A stretch of 30,572 nt of DNA, taken from NCBI GenBank assembly GCA_964501925.1, contig CAZCTM010000024.1, forward strand, positions 1-30,572, read 5' to 3'. The notes under the pieces were generated by a model. The model ran no database searches and was not told where the DNA came from. It saw nothing but the letters and a program-made list of their open reading frames with translations. Made by a program: the position numbers and the translations under genes. The stretch's first letter is position 1; every line of letters starts with the position of its first letter. The stretch comes from CAYLYU01 sp964501925. Lineage in GTDB: Bacteria; Pseudomonadota; Zetaproteobacteria; Mariprofundales; Mariprofundaceae. Shown here piece after piece: positions 8,661 through 17,590 of this stretch.

Positions 8661-11600
8661 ATGCCGCGACGCACCGACATTGAATCCATACTGATTATTG
8701 GCGCAGGTCCCATTGTTATCGGCCAGGCCTGCGAGTTTGACTATTCCGGAGTGCAGGCCTGCAAGGCACTCAAGGAAGAGGGCTACAGGGTGGTTCTGGT
8801 GAACTCCAATCCGGCCACCATCATGACGGATCCCGAATTTGCGGATGCCACCTACATCGAGCCGGTCACGTGGGAGGTTGTCGCCAACATCATCAAGAGG
8901 GAAAGACCGGATGCAATCCTGCCGACCATGGGCGGGCAGACGGCCTTGAACACGGCGCTTTCCCTGAACAGGCATGGCATCCTTGAAAAGTACGATGTGA
9001 GGCTCATTGGCGCGCAACGTGAAGCCATCGACAAGGCCGAAGACAGGGAGATGTTCAAACAGGCCATGGACAATATCGGTCTGGAGATGGTGCGTGGCGG
9101 TTTTGCCCATTCCGTGGAGGAGGCGCGCGCCTTTGCCGAGGAGATCGGCTATCCGCTGATTATCCGGCCCTCCTTCACCCTCGGTGGTTCGGGAGGGGGG
9201 ATTGCCTACAATCCGAAGGAGCTGGACCAGATCGCGGCTGCCGGACTGGATGCAAGCCCGACGACCGAGATCCTCGTTGAGGAATCCATCATCGGCTGGA
9301 AGGAATTCGAGATGGAGGTGATGCGGGACAGAAAGGATAACTGCGTCATCATCTGTTCCATCGAGAACGTGGACGCCATGGGCGTGCACACGGGTGACTC
9401 GATCACCGTGGCTCCCGCGCAGACACTCACCGACAAGGAATATCAGCGGATGCGCGACGCATCCATTGCCATTCTGCGCGAAATCGGGGTGGAAACCGGT
9501 GGTTCGAATGTCCAGTTTGCCGTCAATCCGCGCGACGGCCGCATGATCGTGATCGAAATGAACCCGCGGGTGAGCCGCTCATCAGCCCTTGCCTCGAAGG
9601 CCACCGGTTTCCCGATTGCCAAGATTGCGGCCAAGCTGGCAGTGGGTTACACGCTGGACGAGATACGAAACGACATTACCGGTGAGACGTACGCTGCCTT
9701 TGAACCATCGATCGATTATGTGGTGACCAAACTGCCAAGGTTCGCCTTTGAAAAATTCGAAGGGGCGGATGCGCGACTGACCACCCAGATGAAGTCCGTC
9801 GGCGAGGTCATGGCGATTGGCCGCACCTTTACCGAGTCGCTGGGCAAGGCCATGCGTGGGCTGGAGACGGACAGTTTTGGTTTCGACAAGCAGATCCCCC
9901 AGGATGTCGACAGGGATGCCTTTCTGCAGGAAAAACTTGCGGTACCGGGACCCGACAGGCTCTGGTGGCTGGGCGAGGCCCTGCGTTCCGGCTGGGAAGA
10001 GGGCCGTCTTTGCACGGTAACGGGCATAGATCCCTGGTTTGTGCGGGAGGTCCACGCGGTCGTTTTGCTGGAAGAATCGCTGAAGGGACGCAAGATTGAG
10101 GATCTCTCGGCGGATGAGTTGCGTCACGCCAAGCGCGAAGGCCTGTCCGATGCGCGGCTTGCGGGAATCCTGAAGACCAGCGAGGAGGAGGTCCGGGAGG
10201 TTCGCAAGCGGAATCGGGTCGAGCCGGTGTTCAAGCGTGTGGACACGTGTGCGGCGGAATTTGAGGCCCACACACCCTATTTGTATTCGACCTATGAACC
10301 GGAATGCGAGGCCAGGCCCACCCAAAAGGAAAAGATCATGGTGCTTGGTGGTGGTCCCAATCGTATTGGTCAGGGGATCGAGTTTGATTACTGCTGCGTC
10401 CATGCGGCATTCGCCCTGTCGGAAGACGGATATGAAACCATCATGGTGAATTGCAACCCCGAAACCGTCTCCACGGATTACGATACCTCCGACAGGCTTT
10501 ATTTCGAGCCGCTCACCTTCGAGGATGTCATGTCGATCGTAGACGTTGAGAGGCCCGACGGTGTGATCGTGCAGTTTGGTGGTCAGACACCGTTGAAACT
10601 TGCCCAGCGCCTTGAAATGGCCGGGGTACCGATTATCGGCACGAGTCCCGATGCCATTGACCTTGCCGAGGACCGGGAGCGTTTCCAGAAGTTGCTGCAC
10701 AGGTTGACCCTCAGGCAGCCGGAGAACGCCACGGCGCGTTCAGTCGATGAGGCCCTGAAGGAGGCCCGCAAGATCGGTTACCCGGTCGTTGTCCGACCGT
10801 CCTATGTTCTTGGGGGGCGGGCGATGCAGATCGTCCACGATGAGCAGGGTCTGTTGCGGTACATGCGGGAGGCCGTGCAGGTCAGTCCGGACCACCCCAT
10901 ACTGCTGGATCGTTTTCTTGACGATGCCATCGAGCTTGACGTTGACGCGCTTTGCGACGGTCGGGACGTGATGATTGGCGGTATCATGGAGCATATTGAG
11001 GAGGCGGGTGTACACAGCGGCGACTCCGCCTGTTGTCTGCCCCCCCATTCCATTGCCTCCTCCCATATCGATGAGGTTGTCTATCAGACCGAGGCCCTGG
11101 CCCTGAACCTGGGCGTGAAGGGCCTTATCAATATCCAGTTTGCGTTGCAGGGAGATGATCTGTACGTGCTGGAGGTCAACCCGAGGGCGAGCCGTACGGT
11201 GCCGTTTGTCTCCAAGGCCGTGGGCATACCTCTGGCCAAGATCGCTGCCCGTATCATGGTGGGTCAGAGCCTTCGTTCCCAGGGTGTGACCAACAACCTT
11301 GGGATGAGGGAGTACTTTACCGTCAAGGAGGCAGTCTTCCCCTTTGTGAAGTTCCGGGGTGTGGATCCGTTGCTCAACCCTGAAATGAAATCCACAGGAG
11401 AGGTGATGGGAATCGGGCCGAGCTTTGCCGCCGCCTATCACAAGGCCCAGCTTGCCGCTGGCCAGATCCTGCCGCACCGTGGGCAGGTTTTCATTTCGGT
11501 CCGCGACAAGGACAAACCTGCAACCATTCGTCTGGCGCGGATGTTGAGTTCGTGCGGATTCGAAATCATGGCGACAAGCGGAACCCACGCCGCGCTCGAA

Positions 11601-11885
11601 AAGGCGGGGATCAAAAGCAAGAGGGTTGCCAAGGTCATCGAGGGAGTCCGGCCTCATATTGTTGATCTCCTGCTGGGAGGCGAGGTCAATCTGGTCATCA
11701 ACACCACCGAAGGGGCACAGGCCATTCAGGATTCGAAGTCGATTCGCAGGGCCACGCTGGATCAGGGCATTCCCTACTTTACAACGATCAAGGGGGGGCT
11801 AGCTGCGGCTGAGGCCATTCTCAGCCCGGAGGACGTGACCCAGGTGTGCAGCATTCAAAACTATCACAGGGGAGGGGGTTGCTGA
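8661..11885 (+). CDS. carB: Carbamoyl-phosphate synthase large subunit
   Basis: Makes carbamoyl phosphate from bicarbonate, ATP and ammonia tunnelled from the glutaminase subunit CarA, feeding pyrimidine and arginine synthesis. At 1074 residues it is full length. Two homologous halves each have an ATP-grasp unit. The first half has IGAGPIVIGQACEFDYSG and MNPRVSRSSALASKATG; the second has LGGGPNRIGQGIEFDYC and VNPRASRTVPFVSKAVG. The C-terminal allosteric domain (about 945-1074) contains ATSGTHAALEKAG. The start has AAGGAGAG upstream (8642-8649). carA, normally immediately upstream, is not here; ald takes its place. The stop overlaps the greA start (TGATG), indicating coupling. Confidence 0.97.
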   Translation: MPRRTDIESILIIGAGPIVIGQACEFDYSGVQACKALKEEGYRVVLVNSNPATIMTDPEFADATYIEPVTWEVVANIIKRERPDAILPTMGGQTALNTALSLNRHGILEKYDVRLIGAQREAIDKAEDREMFKQAMDNIGLEMVRGGFAHSVEEARAFAEEIGYPLIIRPSFTLGGSGGGIAYNPKELDQIAAAGLDASPTTEILVEESIIGWKEFEMEVMRDRKDNCVIICSIENVDAMGVHTGDSITVAPAQTLTDKEYQRMRDASIAILREIGVETGGSNVQFAVNPRDGRMIVIEMNPRVSRSSALASKATGFPIAKIAAKLAVGYTLDEIRNDITGETYAAFEPSIDYVVTKLPRFAFEKFEGADARLTTQMKSVGEVMAIGRTFTESLGKAMRGLETDSFGFDKQIPQDVDRDAFLQEKLAVPGPDRLWWLGEALRSGWEEGRLCTVTGIDPWFVREVHAVVLLEESLKGRKIEDLSADELRHAKREGLSDARLAGILKTSEEEVREVRKRNRVEPVFKRVDTCAAEFEAHTPYLYSTYEPECEARPTQKEKIMVLGGGPNRIGQGIEFDYCCVHAAFALSEDGYETIMVNCNPETVSTDYDTSDRLYFEPLTFEDVMSIVDVERPDGVIVQFGGQTPLKLAQRLEMAGVPIIGTSPDAIDLAEDRERFQKLLHRLTLRQPENATARSVDEALKEARKIGYPVVVRPSYVLGGRAMQIVHDEQGLLRYMREAVQVSPDHPILLDRFLDDAIELDVDALCDGRDVMIGGIMEHIEEAGVHSGDSACCLPPHSIASSHIDEVVYQTEALALNLGVKGLINIQFALQGDDLYVLEVNPRASRTVPFVSKAVGIPLAKIAARIMVGQSLRSQGVTNNLGMREYFTVKEAVFPFVKFRGVDPLLNPEMKSTGEVMGIGPSFAAAYHKAQLAAGQILPHRGQVFISVRDKDKPATIRLARMLSSCGFEIMATSGTHAALEKAGIKSKRVAKVIEGVRPHIVDLLLGGEVNLVINTTEGAQAIQDSKSIRRATLDQGIPYFTTIKGGLAAAEAILSPEDVTQVCSIQNYHRGGGC

Positions 11886-12358
11886 TGGAGCAAGTGCCGA
11901 TGACAGTGCACGGGGCCGAGGCCTTGCGTGCGGAATTGAAGCATCTGAAGAGCGTGAGAAGGCCCCGCGTCATCGAGGCGATCGCCACGGCCCGCGCCCA
12001 CGGGGACCTCTCGGAAAATGCCGAATATCATGCCGCCAAGGAAGAACAGAGCTTCATTGAAGGCCGGATCAAGGAAATAGAAGACAAGCTGGCCCGTGCC
12101 CATGTGATCGATCCGACCACGATCAAGACCAGCAGAGTTGTGTTTGGGGCTACGGTCATGCTCATCGATCTGGAGAAGGGAAGTGAGCTGACCTACCAGA
12201 TTGTGGGCATCGATGAGGCGGATGTGGCGTCCGGAAAGATCTCCATTACGTCGCCCATAGCCAGGGCCCTGATTGGCAGGGAACAGGGTGATGTCGTCAC
12301 CGTTCAGGCGCCCGGAGGAGAGCATGAGTACGAGATCCAGGACATCCAGTATGTTTAG
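11885..12358 (+). CDS. greA: Transcription elongation factor GreA
   Basis: Rescues backtracked RNA polymerase by stimulating transcript cleavage. The 157-residue protein matches the standard length. The N-terminal coiled coil has the tip sequence AHGDLSENAEYHAAKEEQ with the acidic residues that enter the polymerase secondary channel. The C-terminal globular domain has SPIARALIGREQGDVV. The ATG at 11885 shares a base with the carB stop and is preceded by a purine-rich ribosome site. The carB-greA order is widespread in proteobacteria. Confidence 0.96.
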   Translation: MEQVPMTVHGAEALRAELKHLKSVRRPRVIEAIATARAHGDLSENAEYHAAKEEQSFIEGRIKEIEDKLARAHVIDPTTIKTSRVVFGATVMLIDLEKGSELTYQIVGIDEADVASGKISITSPIARALIGREQGDVVTVQAPGGEHEYEIQDIQYV

Positions 12359-12830
12359 TGTTTCCTGTGCGCGTGCCGGAGCTTCGCGTCTTGTGCTGGC
12401 GCTGATGTTCGGTTTGCTCTTTGTCCCCGGGGTTGTGGTGGCTCCGGTTTTGTTTGAGTTGGCCGAGAGCCGGCACGTGGCCGGCCATCTGGCCGGAGGG
12501 ATCTTTCATGCAAGCAACCTGAGCCTGCTCGTCCTTGTTCTGGTTCAGGCCGGGTTGTGGTGGCGGACCGGCGTAAAAAAATATGCCTGGATCATGCTGG
12601 TCATAATCGCCACGCTGGTGGCCGTAAACGAGTTTTTCATCTCCGCCATTCTTTCCGATCTGAAAATGGCAATGGGGCCGATCGACCTTGTACCCGAAGA
12701 CAATCCATTGCGGCAACGCTTCGGCTTATGGCACGGGATCAGCGCAATGTTGCATTTCGCAGCCATGCTCATGTTGGCGGCCATGGTGACCATAGGTATT
12801 TCCGGAAAAACGACTTGCAGGCGATCCTAG
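12324..12830 (+). CDS. DUF4149-like four-helix membrane protein
   Basis: A 168-residue inner-membrane protein of unknown function with four predicted transmembrane helices, at about residues 22-43, 55-74, 83-106 and 138-160. Its position directly after greA and its topology fit the DUF4149 family. The ATG at 12324 has GGAGGAG (12314-12320) and overlaps greA by 35 bases in another frame. A second ATG at 12351 is possible and would leave a shorter tail before the first helix. The tight overlap suggests cotranscription with carB-greA. Confidence 0.75.
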   Translation: MSTRSRTSSMFSVSCARAGASRLVLALMFGLLFVPGVVVAPVLFELAESRHVAGHLAGGIFHASNLSLLVLVLVQAGLWWRTGVKKYAWIMLVIIATLVAVNEFFISAILSDLKMAMGPIDLVPEDNPLRQRFGLWHGISAMLHFAAMLMLAAMVTIGISGKTTCRRS

Positions 12831-13885
12831 ACTGGTTTCAGGCGAAGCTGGCGAACACGCAGTTGCTCATGCTGCTGCTTTCGCTGCTGGTCATCTTTCT
12901 GCTCCTGCACTTCCTGGGGCATATCCTGGCCCCTTTGCTGGTCGCGATCGCCCTGGCCTACGTTCTGGATGGCATCGTCGCCCTGCTGCTTCGCTGCAGG
13001 GTTCCGCGATTGCCAGCCATTATTCTGGTGGGCATGGGGGTCGTTGTTGGCGTGCTGTTCGCCCTTCTGGCTGTCATTCCCCTGCTGGTGGGTCAGCTAG
13101 CCCGCCTGGTGGCCCAGGTGCCAAACTATTTTGTTTCGATCCGGGAGGGTCTGGAAGCCCTGCAGGCCCATTATGCTGGCTGGATCAATCCCGAGTATGT
13201 CCAGCAGTTGCTGGCAGGTCTGGCCAACACCCTGCAGGAATGGGGGAAGGATCTTCTTTCCTTTTCCCTGGCATCAATTCCCGGCCTGATCACCCTGCTG
13301 ATCTATGCGGTGCTCGTGCCGGTTCTGGTCTTCTTTCTGCTGAAAGATAAACAGGAGCTTATGGACTGGGGCAAGCAGTTTCTTCCCAGGGATCGCACCC
13401 TTCTGATACGTGTCTGGGCCGAAGTGGATGTCAAGATCGGCAACTACATTCGGGGAAAGTTCTGGGAAACATTCATCGTGGGCATAGTGACCTGGATGGC
13501 CTTCTGGATCCTGGAGCATGAATACGCGCTTCTGCTCGGCGTGCTCACCGGCCTGTCGGTGTGGATCCCCTTTATCGGGGCGGCCGTGGTGACGGTTCCG
13601 GTTGTCATGATGTCCTTTTTCCAGTGGGGCTGGAGTGATGCCACCCTGTATGCGCTGATTGCCTATACGATCATTCAGGTCCTGGATGCGAACGTGTTGA
13701 TCCCGTGGCTCTTCTCCGAGGTGGTCAACCTGCATCCGATCGCCATCGTTGTCGCGATTCTGATTTTTGGCAACCTTTGGGGAATTGTTGGCGTCTTTTT
13801 TGCCATTCCCCTGGCGGCGCTGGTCAGTAGTGTGCTCAATGTTGCGATGATGCCGCAATCCCCGACAGTCCAGCCGGGTCAATAA
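12815..13885 (+). CDS. AI-2E/PerM-family permease
   Basis: A polytopic inner-membrane protein of about 356 residues, with a hydrophobic N-terminal pair of helices, a central soluble region (about 100-170), and a C-terminal helix bundle containing YIRGKFWE, a GVLTGLSVWIPFIGAAV-type loop and a GNLWGIVGVFFAIPLAAL block, all typical of the family. Members include quorum-signal exporters and Na+/H+ antiporters, so the substrate cannot be named. No ATG fits. TTG at 12815, overlapping the preceding gene by 16 bases, gives a normal-length product (MQAILDWFQAKL...), but the ribosome site (GGAAAAA) is weak, so the start is uncertain. Confidence 0.85.
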   Translation: MQAILDWFQAKLANTQLLMLLLSLLVIFLLLHFLGHILAPLLVAIALAYVLDGIVALLLRCRVPRLPAIILVGMGVVVGVLFALLAVIPLLVGQLARLVAQVPNYFVSIREGLEALQAHYAGWINPEYVQQLLAGLANTLQEWGKDLLSFSLASIPGLITLLIYAVLVPVLVFFLLKDKQELMDWGKQFLPRDRTLLIRVWAEVDVKIGNYIRGKFWETFIVGIVTWMAFWILEHEYALLLGVLTGLSVWIPFIGAAVVTVPVVMMSFFQWGWSDATLYALIAYTIIQVLDANVLIPWLFSEVVNLHPIAIVVAILIFGNLWGIVGVFFAIPLAALVSSVLNVAMMPQSPTVQPGQ

Positions 13886-13887
13886 CG

Positions 13888-13915
13888 TTGACAGGGCATC
13901 GTTGCTACCTAGCTT
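13888..13915 (+). promoter_or_regulatory. Candidate promoter of yfgM-bamB-der operon
   Basis: A perfect TTGACA (13888-13893), a 16-base spacer and TAGCTT (13910-13915). Transcription from about 13922 would exclude the ATG at 13902 and supports the GTG start of the next gene at 13980. Confidence 0.45.
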
Positions 13916-13979
13916 TGCGCGGGCGCTCATTGATTCTCTTGATGAACAGATTTTTGTTTGCAGGAAAAGGATAGGATAC

Positions 13980-14666
13980 GTGAATTCAAAATCACCGAAA
14001 TCAAAACGGCAACCTCGTGAGGAGGCTCCGGACACCACCCATCAGGAACTTCAGGAACTGAAGCAGGACATGAGGTCCGCCCAGATCATCGCCTGGGTCC
14101 AGGAAAACCAGCAGAAACTGATTGCCGCCGCCGTGGCGCTCATTGTCGTCATTGTCGGGGTCAGTCTCTGGTTTGAGAGACAGGCCTCCGTTCGTGAGGC
14201 AGCGGCTGTAGTCTATCATAAGGCGCTGGATACCAGGGACGCCGGTGAGAAGAAATCCCTTCTGGACCAGGTGGTGAGGGAATACGGGGATACAGCCTAC
14301 GCGCCACTTTCCCTGATGCTGCTTTCAAGTCTGGATCGTGAACATGCCCCGGATCACCTCAAGGCCCTTCTTGCCCACCCCAAACGGACACGCGAGTTTG
14401 AGTGGCAGGCCTCCCTGGATCTGGCCGGGCTTTATATCCAGCAGGGCGACAAGCAGGCTGCGCGCTCGGTGCTGAAAGGGCTGAGCGTGGGACCGGCCTA
14501 CAAGCAGGTGTTTCATGTGCTGATGGCCGAAGTTGCCGAGAACAACGATGAGAAATTAAAGCACTACCAGCAGGCACTGGATGCCAAATCCTACAGCACC
14601 AGCCTGACACAAAGGATCAAGCAGCGTCTGAAAGCATTAAAGGCTGGCCAGAAACCGGAATCATGA
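13980..14666 (+). CDS. yfgM: YfgM-like membrane-anchored TPR protein
   Basis: An ancillary Sec-translocon/periplasmic chaperone factor by family. The 228-residue product has a short charged cytoplasmic start, one transmembrane helix (about 47-64, KLIAAAVALIVVIVGVSLW), then a periplasmic helical-repeat region with DLAGLYIQQGDKQAA. The GTG at 13980 follows AGGAAAAGG (13962-13970) and lies downstream of the likely promoter. An in-frame ATG at 13902 would precede it. It is followed by bamB with an ATGA overlap, the classic yfgM-bamB-der order; hisS, often upstream, is absent. Confidence 0.85.
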   Translation: MNSKSPKSKRQPREEAPDTTHQELQELKQDMRSAQIIAWVQENQQKLIAAAVALIVVIVGVSLWFERQASVREAAAVVYHKALDTRDAGEKKSLLDQVVREYGDTAYAPLSLMLLSSLDREHAPDHLKALLAHPKRTREFEWQASLDLAGLYIQQGDKQAARSVLKGLSVGPAYKQVFHVLMAEVAENNDEKLKHYQQALDAKSYSTSLTQRIKQRLKALKAGQKPES

Positions 14667-15784
14667 GAACGGCCCTCTTGCTGATCTGCAGCATCTTGTC
14701 GGCCTGTGCCTATCTTCCTTTCCAGGAGGTGGCCGATCAGGGAAACGGTGCCGTTTCCAGGGCCAAACCGGCCAAGCTGAGTGTTCACTGGGTCCGTGAC
14801 GTCGACCAGCGCAAACCGCTGGCGGCCTACGGGTATTCCCTTCCCGTTGTCACGCCTGAATCCATCGTGCTGGGTGGTGAAGACCGGCGTGTTCATGTGT
14901 ACGGTTTTCACGGAAGCGAGCTTGCCAGGATAGCCCTGGGAGCGCCGTCCGAGTCCGGCGCCCTGGTGCTTGCCAACGGTCTGGTGGTTCTGGCTGACAC
15001 CGATGGCATGCTTTACGCCCTTGATCTGGCAAAAGAGAGGATAGCCTGGAGCTACCAGCTTTCCTCCGTGATGTTCGGAAATCCCGTCCTTCTGGGTGAA
15101 GACTTCCTGGTTCAGACGGCCGATAACCGCGTATATCGGTTTTCGCAGGATGGCCGGAAGAAATGGAGCTATGCCGAGCGCATGCAGGGACTGACATTGC
15201 ATGCCGGTTCGTCACCGGCCACGACGGGTCAGGAGATATACGCGGTCTTTAACAACGGTGATGTTGTGGCGCTCAGGGCCGATACCGGCGATCTCATCTG
15301 GCGGCGGCAACTCTACCTGAGCATGGAGGCAAAGGCGCTGAGTGAAATCAGGGCCCCAATCTCCACGCCGGTGGTGATCGATGATCTGCTGATTGTTTCC
15401 TTTTTCCAGGGAAGCATGATCGCGCTGTCGCGCAAGGATGGCCAGCAGATATGGGCCAGGGATATTTCGCTGAAGGACACCCCCCTTGTGCTGGGGTCAT
15501 CCCTGTATGCGGCCAGTGGCGATGGCAAGGTCTTTGCCCTCGATCCGACAACCGGTGATACCCTGTGGAAGCAGGGCGTGTCCGATGTTGAACTGGTTGG
15601 TCCCGTGGCATGGAACGGCGGACTGGTTGTCGGGGACAGCAAGGGTCGTGTGACCGTCCTGGACATGCAGGGGAACATCGTCAAGCAGCTGAACATCCCG
15701 GGTCAAATCGACCGGTCGATGGTCGTCTTTTCAGGTGGCATTCTGCTTCGCAACAACCTCGGTAATCTTTATCTTCTTCATTGA
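14663..15784 (+). CDS. bamB: Outer-membrane assembly lipoprotein BamB
   Basis: Lipoprotein of the BAM complex that helps fold outer-membrane beta-barrels. At 373 residues it starts with a lipoprotein signal ending in the lipobox LSAC with Cys15 as the lipidation site. The residue after Cys is Ala, consistent with sorting to the outer membrane. The rest is an eight-bladed beta-propeller with recurrent motifs such as YALDLAKERIAWSYQL, VALRADTGDLIWRR and FALDPTTGDTLWKQ. The start overlaps the yfgM stop by four bases. Confidence 0.93.
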   Translation: MRTALLLICSILSACAYLPFQEVADQGNGAVSRAKPAKLSVHWVRDVDQRKPLAAYGYSLPVVTPESIVLGGEDRRVHVYGFHGSELARIALGAPSESGALVLANGLVVLADTDGMLYALDLAKERIAWSYQLSSVMFGNPVLLGEDFLVQTADNRVYRFSQDGRKKWSYAERMQGLTLHAGSSPATTGQEIYAVFNNGDVVALRADTGDLIWRRQLYLSMEAKALSEIRAPISTPVVIDDLLIVSFFQGSMIALSRKDGQQIWARDISLKDTPLVLGSSLYAASGDGKVFALDPTTGDTLWKQGVSDVELVGPVAWNGGLVVGDSKGRVTVLDMQGNIVKQLNIPGQIDRSMVVFSGGILLRNNLGNLYLLH

Positions 15785-15793
15785 TCCTTGTTG

Positions 15794-17119
15794 ATGCACA
15801 CCCTTCCGTCGGTGGTCGCAATCGTGGGTCGGCCCAATGTAGGAAAATCCACATTGTTCAATCGCCTGTTAAAACAGCGTCGGGCCATTGTTGGCGACCG
15901 GCCGGGCGTTACGGTGGACCGTCTGGAGGGTAAATGGAAACTGCCCGGACGGACCGTGACCCTCATTGATACCGGCGGGATTGGTGAAAGCTACAGGGAG
16001 GATGTCCAGGCCTGCATCGATGCCCAGGTCGATGCCGCCTTGTCCGTGGCGGATCTGGTGCTGTTCGTCGTGGACGGCATTTCCGGTCCGACGGCAGCCG
16101 ACGAGATCATTGCGAGCCAGCTTCGTCGCCAGGGCATTCCGGTTATTCTTGTGGTTAACAAGGCCGAACGCGCCAATGCCGCGGTGGATTTTCATGCCCT
16201 CGGTATGGGAGAGCCCCTGGCGGTTTCGGCCGCACATGGTCTGGGGATTAAAGAACTTGTTCAAAGGGTGGAAGAGCTTGTACCCGAGAAACAGGAAGAG
16301 GCGGCCACCCAAACCATCGTGGCCAGAATCACGGTCATTGGTCGCCCCAATGTGGGCAAGTCCACGCTGATTAATGACTGGCTGGGGGAGGAGCGCATGG
16401 TGGTCAGTCCTCTGGCCGGGACGACAAGGGACGCCGTCGATTCCGATTTGCCTTACGCCGATGGGATTGTCCGGCTGATCGATACTGCCGGTCAGCGAAA
16501 AGCGGGGCGGGTCCGTGATACCATTGAGTTTGTGTCCCTTCTGAAGGCGGGTCAGGCCCTGGCCAGGGCCGAGGCTGCCATCCTGCTGCTGGATGGTTGC
16601 GAAGGAGTTGTGGAACAGGATATCCGCCTGATGGACCTGGCAAGAAAGGCGGGCAGGGCACTGGTGGTGGCCGTCAACAAGGTCGATTTGCTGTCGGCGG
16701 ATCAGTGGCTGGATTGCAAGGCGAAACTGGATTTCAGGATGCGCGCCCTGCCGGACATCCCGATCTTCAGGATATCCGCCAGAAAAGGGGAAGGTATCCG
16801 GGCATTGCTGAAAGAAGGGATCCGGGCAGCGGAAAGGAACAGGTTTGTGTCGGGAACGGGAGAGCTCAATCGCTGGTTGCATCGGGTTCAGCGAGCGCAG
16901 CCTGCACCCGGTGTGAGCGGCAGGCCGGTTCGCCTGAAATATTGCACCCAGGTTTCCACCCTGCCGCCGACGATCAGGGTCTTCTGCAATCACCCCCGGT
17001 CCGTGAAGCGGAATTACGTCCGCTACCTCGAGCAGGATTTCCGGAAAAACTTTCGTCTTCCAGGGGTTCCCGTTCGCTTTCGTTTTACCGCCAGCGAGAA
17101 CCCCTACGTTGAGAACTGA
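15794..17119 (+). CDS. der: GTPase Der (EngA), ribosome assembly
   Basis: A double-GTPase factor for 50S subunit maturation. The 441-residue product has a first GTPase domain with GRPNVGKST at 12-20 and DTGGIGE, a second with GRPNVGKST at 183-191, DTAGQRKAGR and NKVDL, and a C-terminal KH-like domain. The base-recognition motif of the first domain reads NKAE where NKxD is usual. The ATG at 15794 is preferred over TTG codons at 15788 and 15791. There is no clear ribosome site, so translation may depend on bamB, whose stop is 9 bases upstream. Its stop overlaps the next start (TGATG). Confidence 0.96.
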   Translation: MHTLPSVVAIVGRPNVGKSTLFNRLLKQRRAIVGDRPGVTVDRLEGKWKLPGRTVTLIDTGGIGESYREDVQACIDAQVDAALSVADLVLFVVDGISGPTAADEIIASQLRRQGIPVILVVNKAERANAAVDFHALGMGEPLAVSAAHGLGIKELVQRVEELVPEKQEEAATQTIVARITVIGRPNVGKSTLINDWLGEERMVVSPLAGTTRDAVDSDLPYADGIVRLIDTAGQRKAGRVRDTIEFVSLLKAGQALARAEAAILLLDGCEGVVEQDIRLMDLARKAGRALVVAVNKVDLLSADQWLDCKAKLDFRMRALPDIPIFRISARKGEGIRALLKEGIRAAERNRFVSGTGELNRWLHRVQRAQPAPGVSGRPVRLKYCTQVSTLPPTIRVFCNHPRSVKRNYVRYLEQDFRKNFRLPGVPVRFRFTASENPYVEN

Positions 17120-17544
17120 TGCCATCGTTTGAGGAATCACGCGTTGTTTCCTGCTCAAGCGAGCAGCTCTTCGACGTTGTGATGGATATTGAATCCTATC
17201 CGAAATTCCTGCCCTGGGTTGCGGATGCCAGAATACTTGACCGTTGCGATGATGAACTGACGGCGGAACTGGTGGCCAGTCTGGCGGGCTTTCACAATTC
17301 CTTCCGGACGATCGATCGCTTCCTGAGGCCCAAGCTCATCGAGATCCGTCTGCTGGAGGGACCCTTCCATTTTCTGGAAAGTCTTTGGACCTTTGAGGAG
17401 CTGGAGGAAAACAGGTGCAAGGTTCACTTCTCCATCGAATTTGAGTTTGCCAATCGCATGCTGGACCTGGTGGCTACCCCTGTTTTTTCCAGCGCCTGCC
17501 GGATGATGGTGCACGCATTCGAGCAGCGCGCCATGGGCAGGTAG
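17119..17544 (+). CDS. Coq10/RatA-like START-domain protein
   Basis: A 141-residue single-domain protein of the polyketide-cyclase/START fold (VVMDIESYPKFLPWV near the N-terminus, then the long C-terminal helix ACRMMVHAFEQRAMGR). Homologues are called RatA, a proposed ribosome anti-association factor, in enterobacteria, and Coq10, a ubiquinone-binding protein, in mitochondria. With two ubiquinone hydroxylases 5 kb downstream, a quinone-binding role is at least as likely. No antitoxin partner is present, and I would not read it as a toxin. It is coupled to der by a one-base overlap. Confidence 0.8.
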   Translation: MPSFEESRVVSCSSEQLFDVVMDIESYPKFLPWVADARILDRCDDELTAELVASLAGFHNSFRTIDRFLRPKLIEIRLLEGPFHFLESLWTFEELEENRCKVHFSIEFEFANRMLDLVATPVFSSACRMMVHAFEQRAMGR

Positions 17545-17553
17545 TCCGGCAGG

Positions 17554-17582
17554 CTGGCATTTATCACGCCAGTAACTACAAT
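17554..17582 (+). promoter_or_regulatory. Candidate metH promoter giving a near-leaderless mRNA
   Basis: CTGGCA (17554-17559), a 17-base spacer and TACAAT (17577-17582). The start point would fall at about 17589, within two bases of the metH ATG at 17591. No Shine-Dalgarno sequence precedes that ATG. Confidence 0.35.
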
Positions 17583-17590
17583 CGTAATCC

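Noticed and set aside
15869..17158. Long open frame (429 codons) antisense to der
   Set aside because: Its composition follows the codon bias of der on the other strand, it has no ribosome site, and it resembles no protein.
17119..17544. Reading the Coq10/RatA-like protein as a type II toxin
   Set aside because: No antitoxin gene is adjacent, the fold is a START lipid-binding type, and it is embedded in a housekeeping operon.
17545..17590. Possible cobalamin or SAM riboswitch ahead of metH
   Set aside because: The gap is only 46 bases and shows no conserved riboswitch core or stem set.
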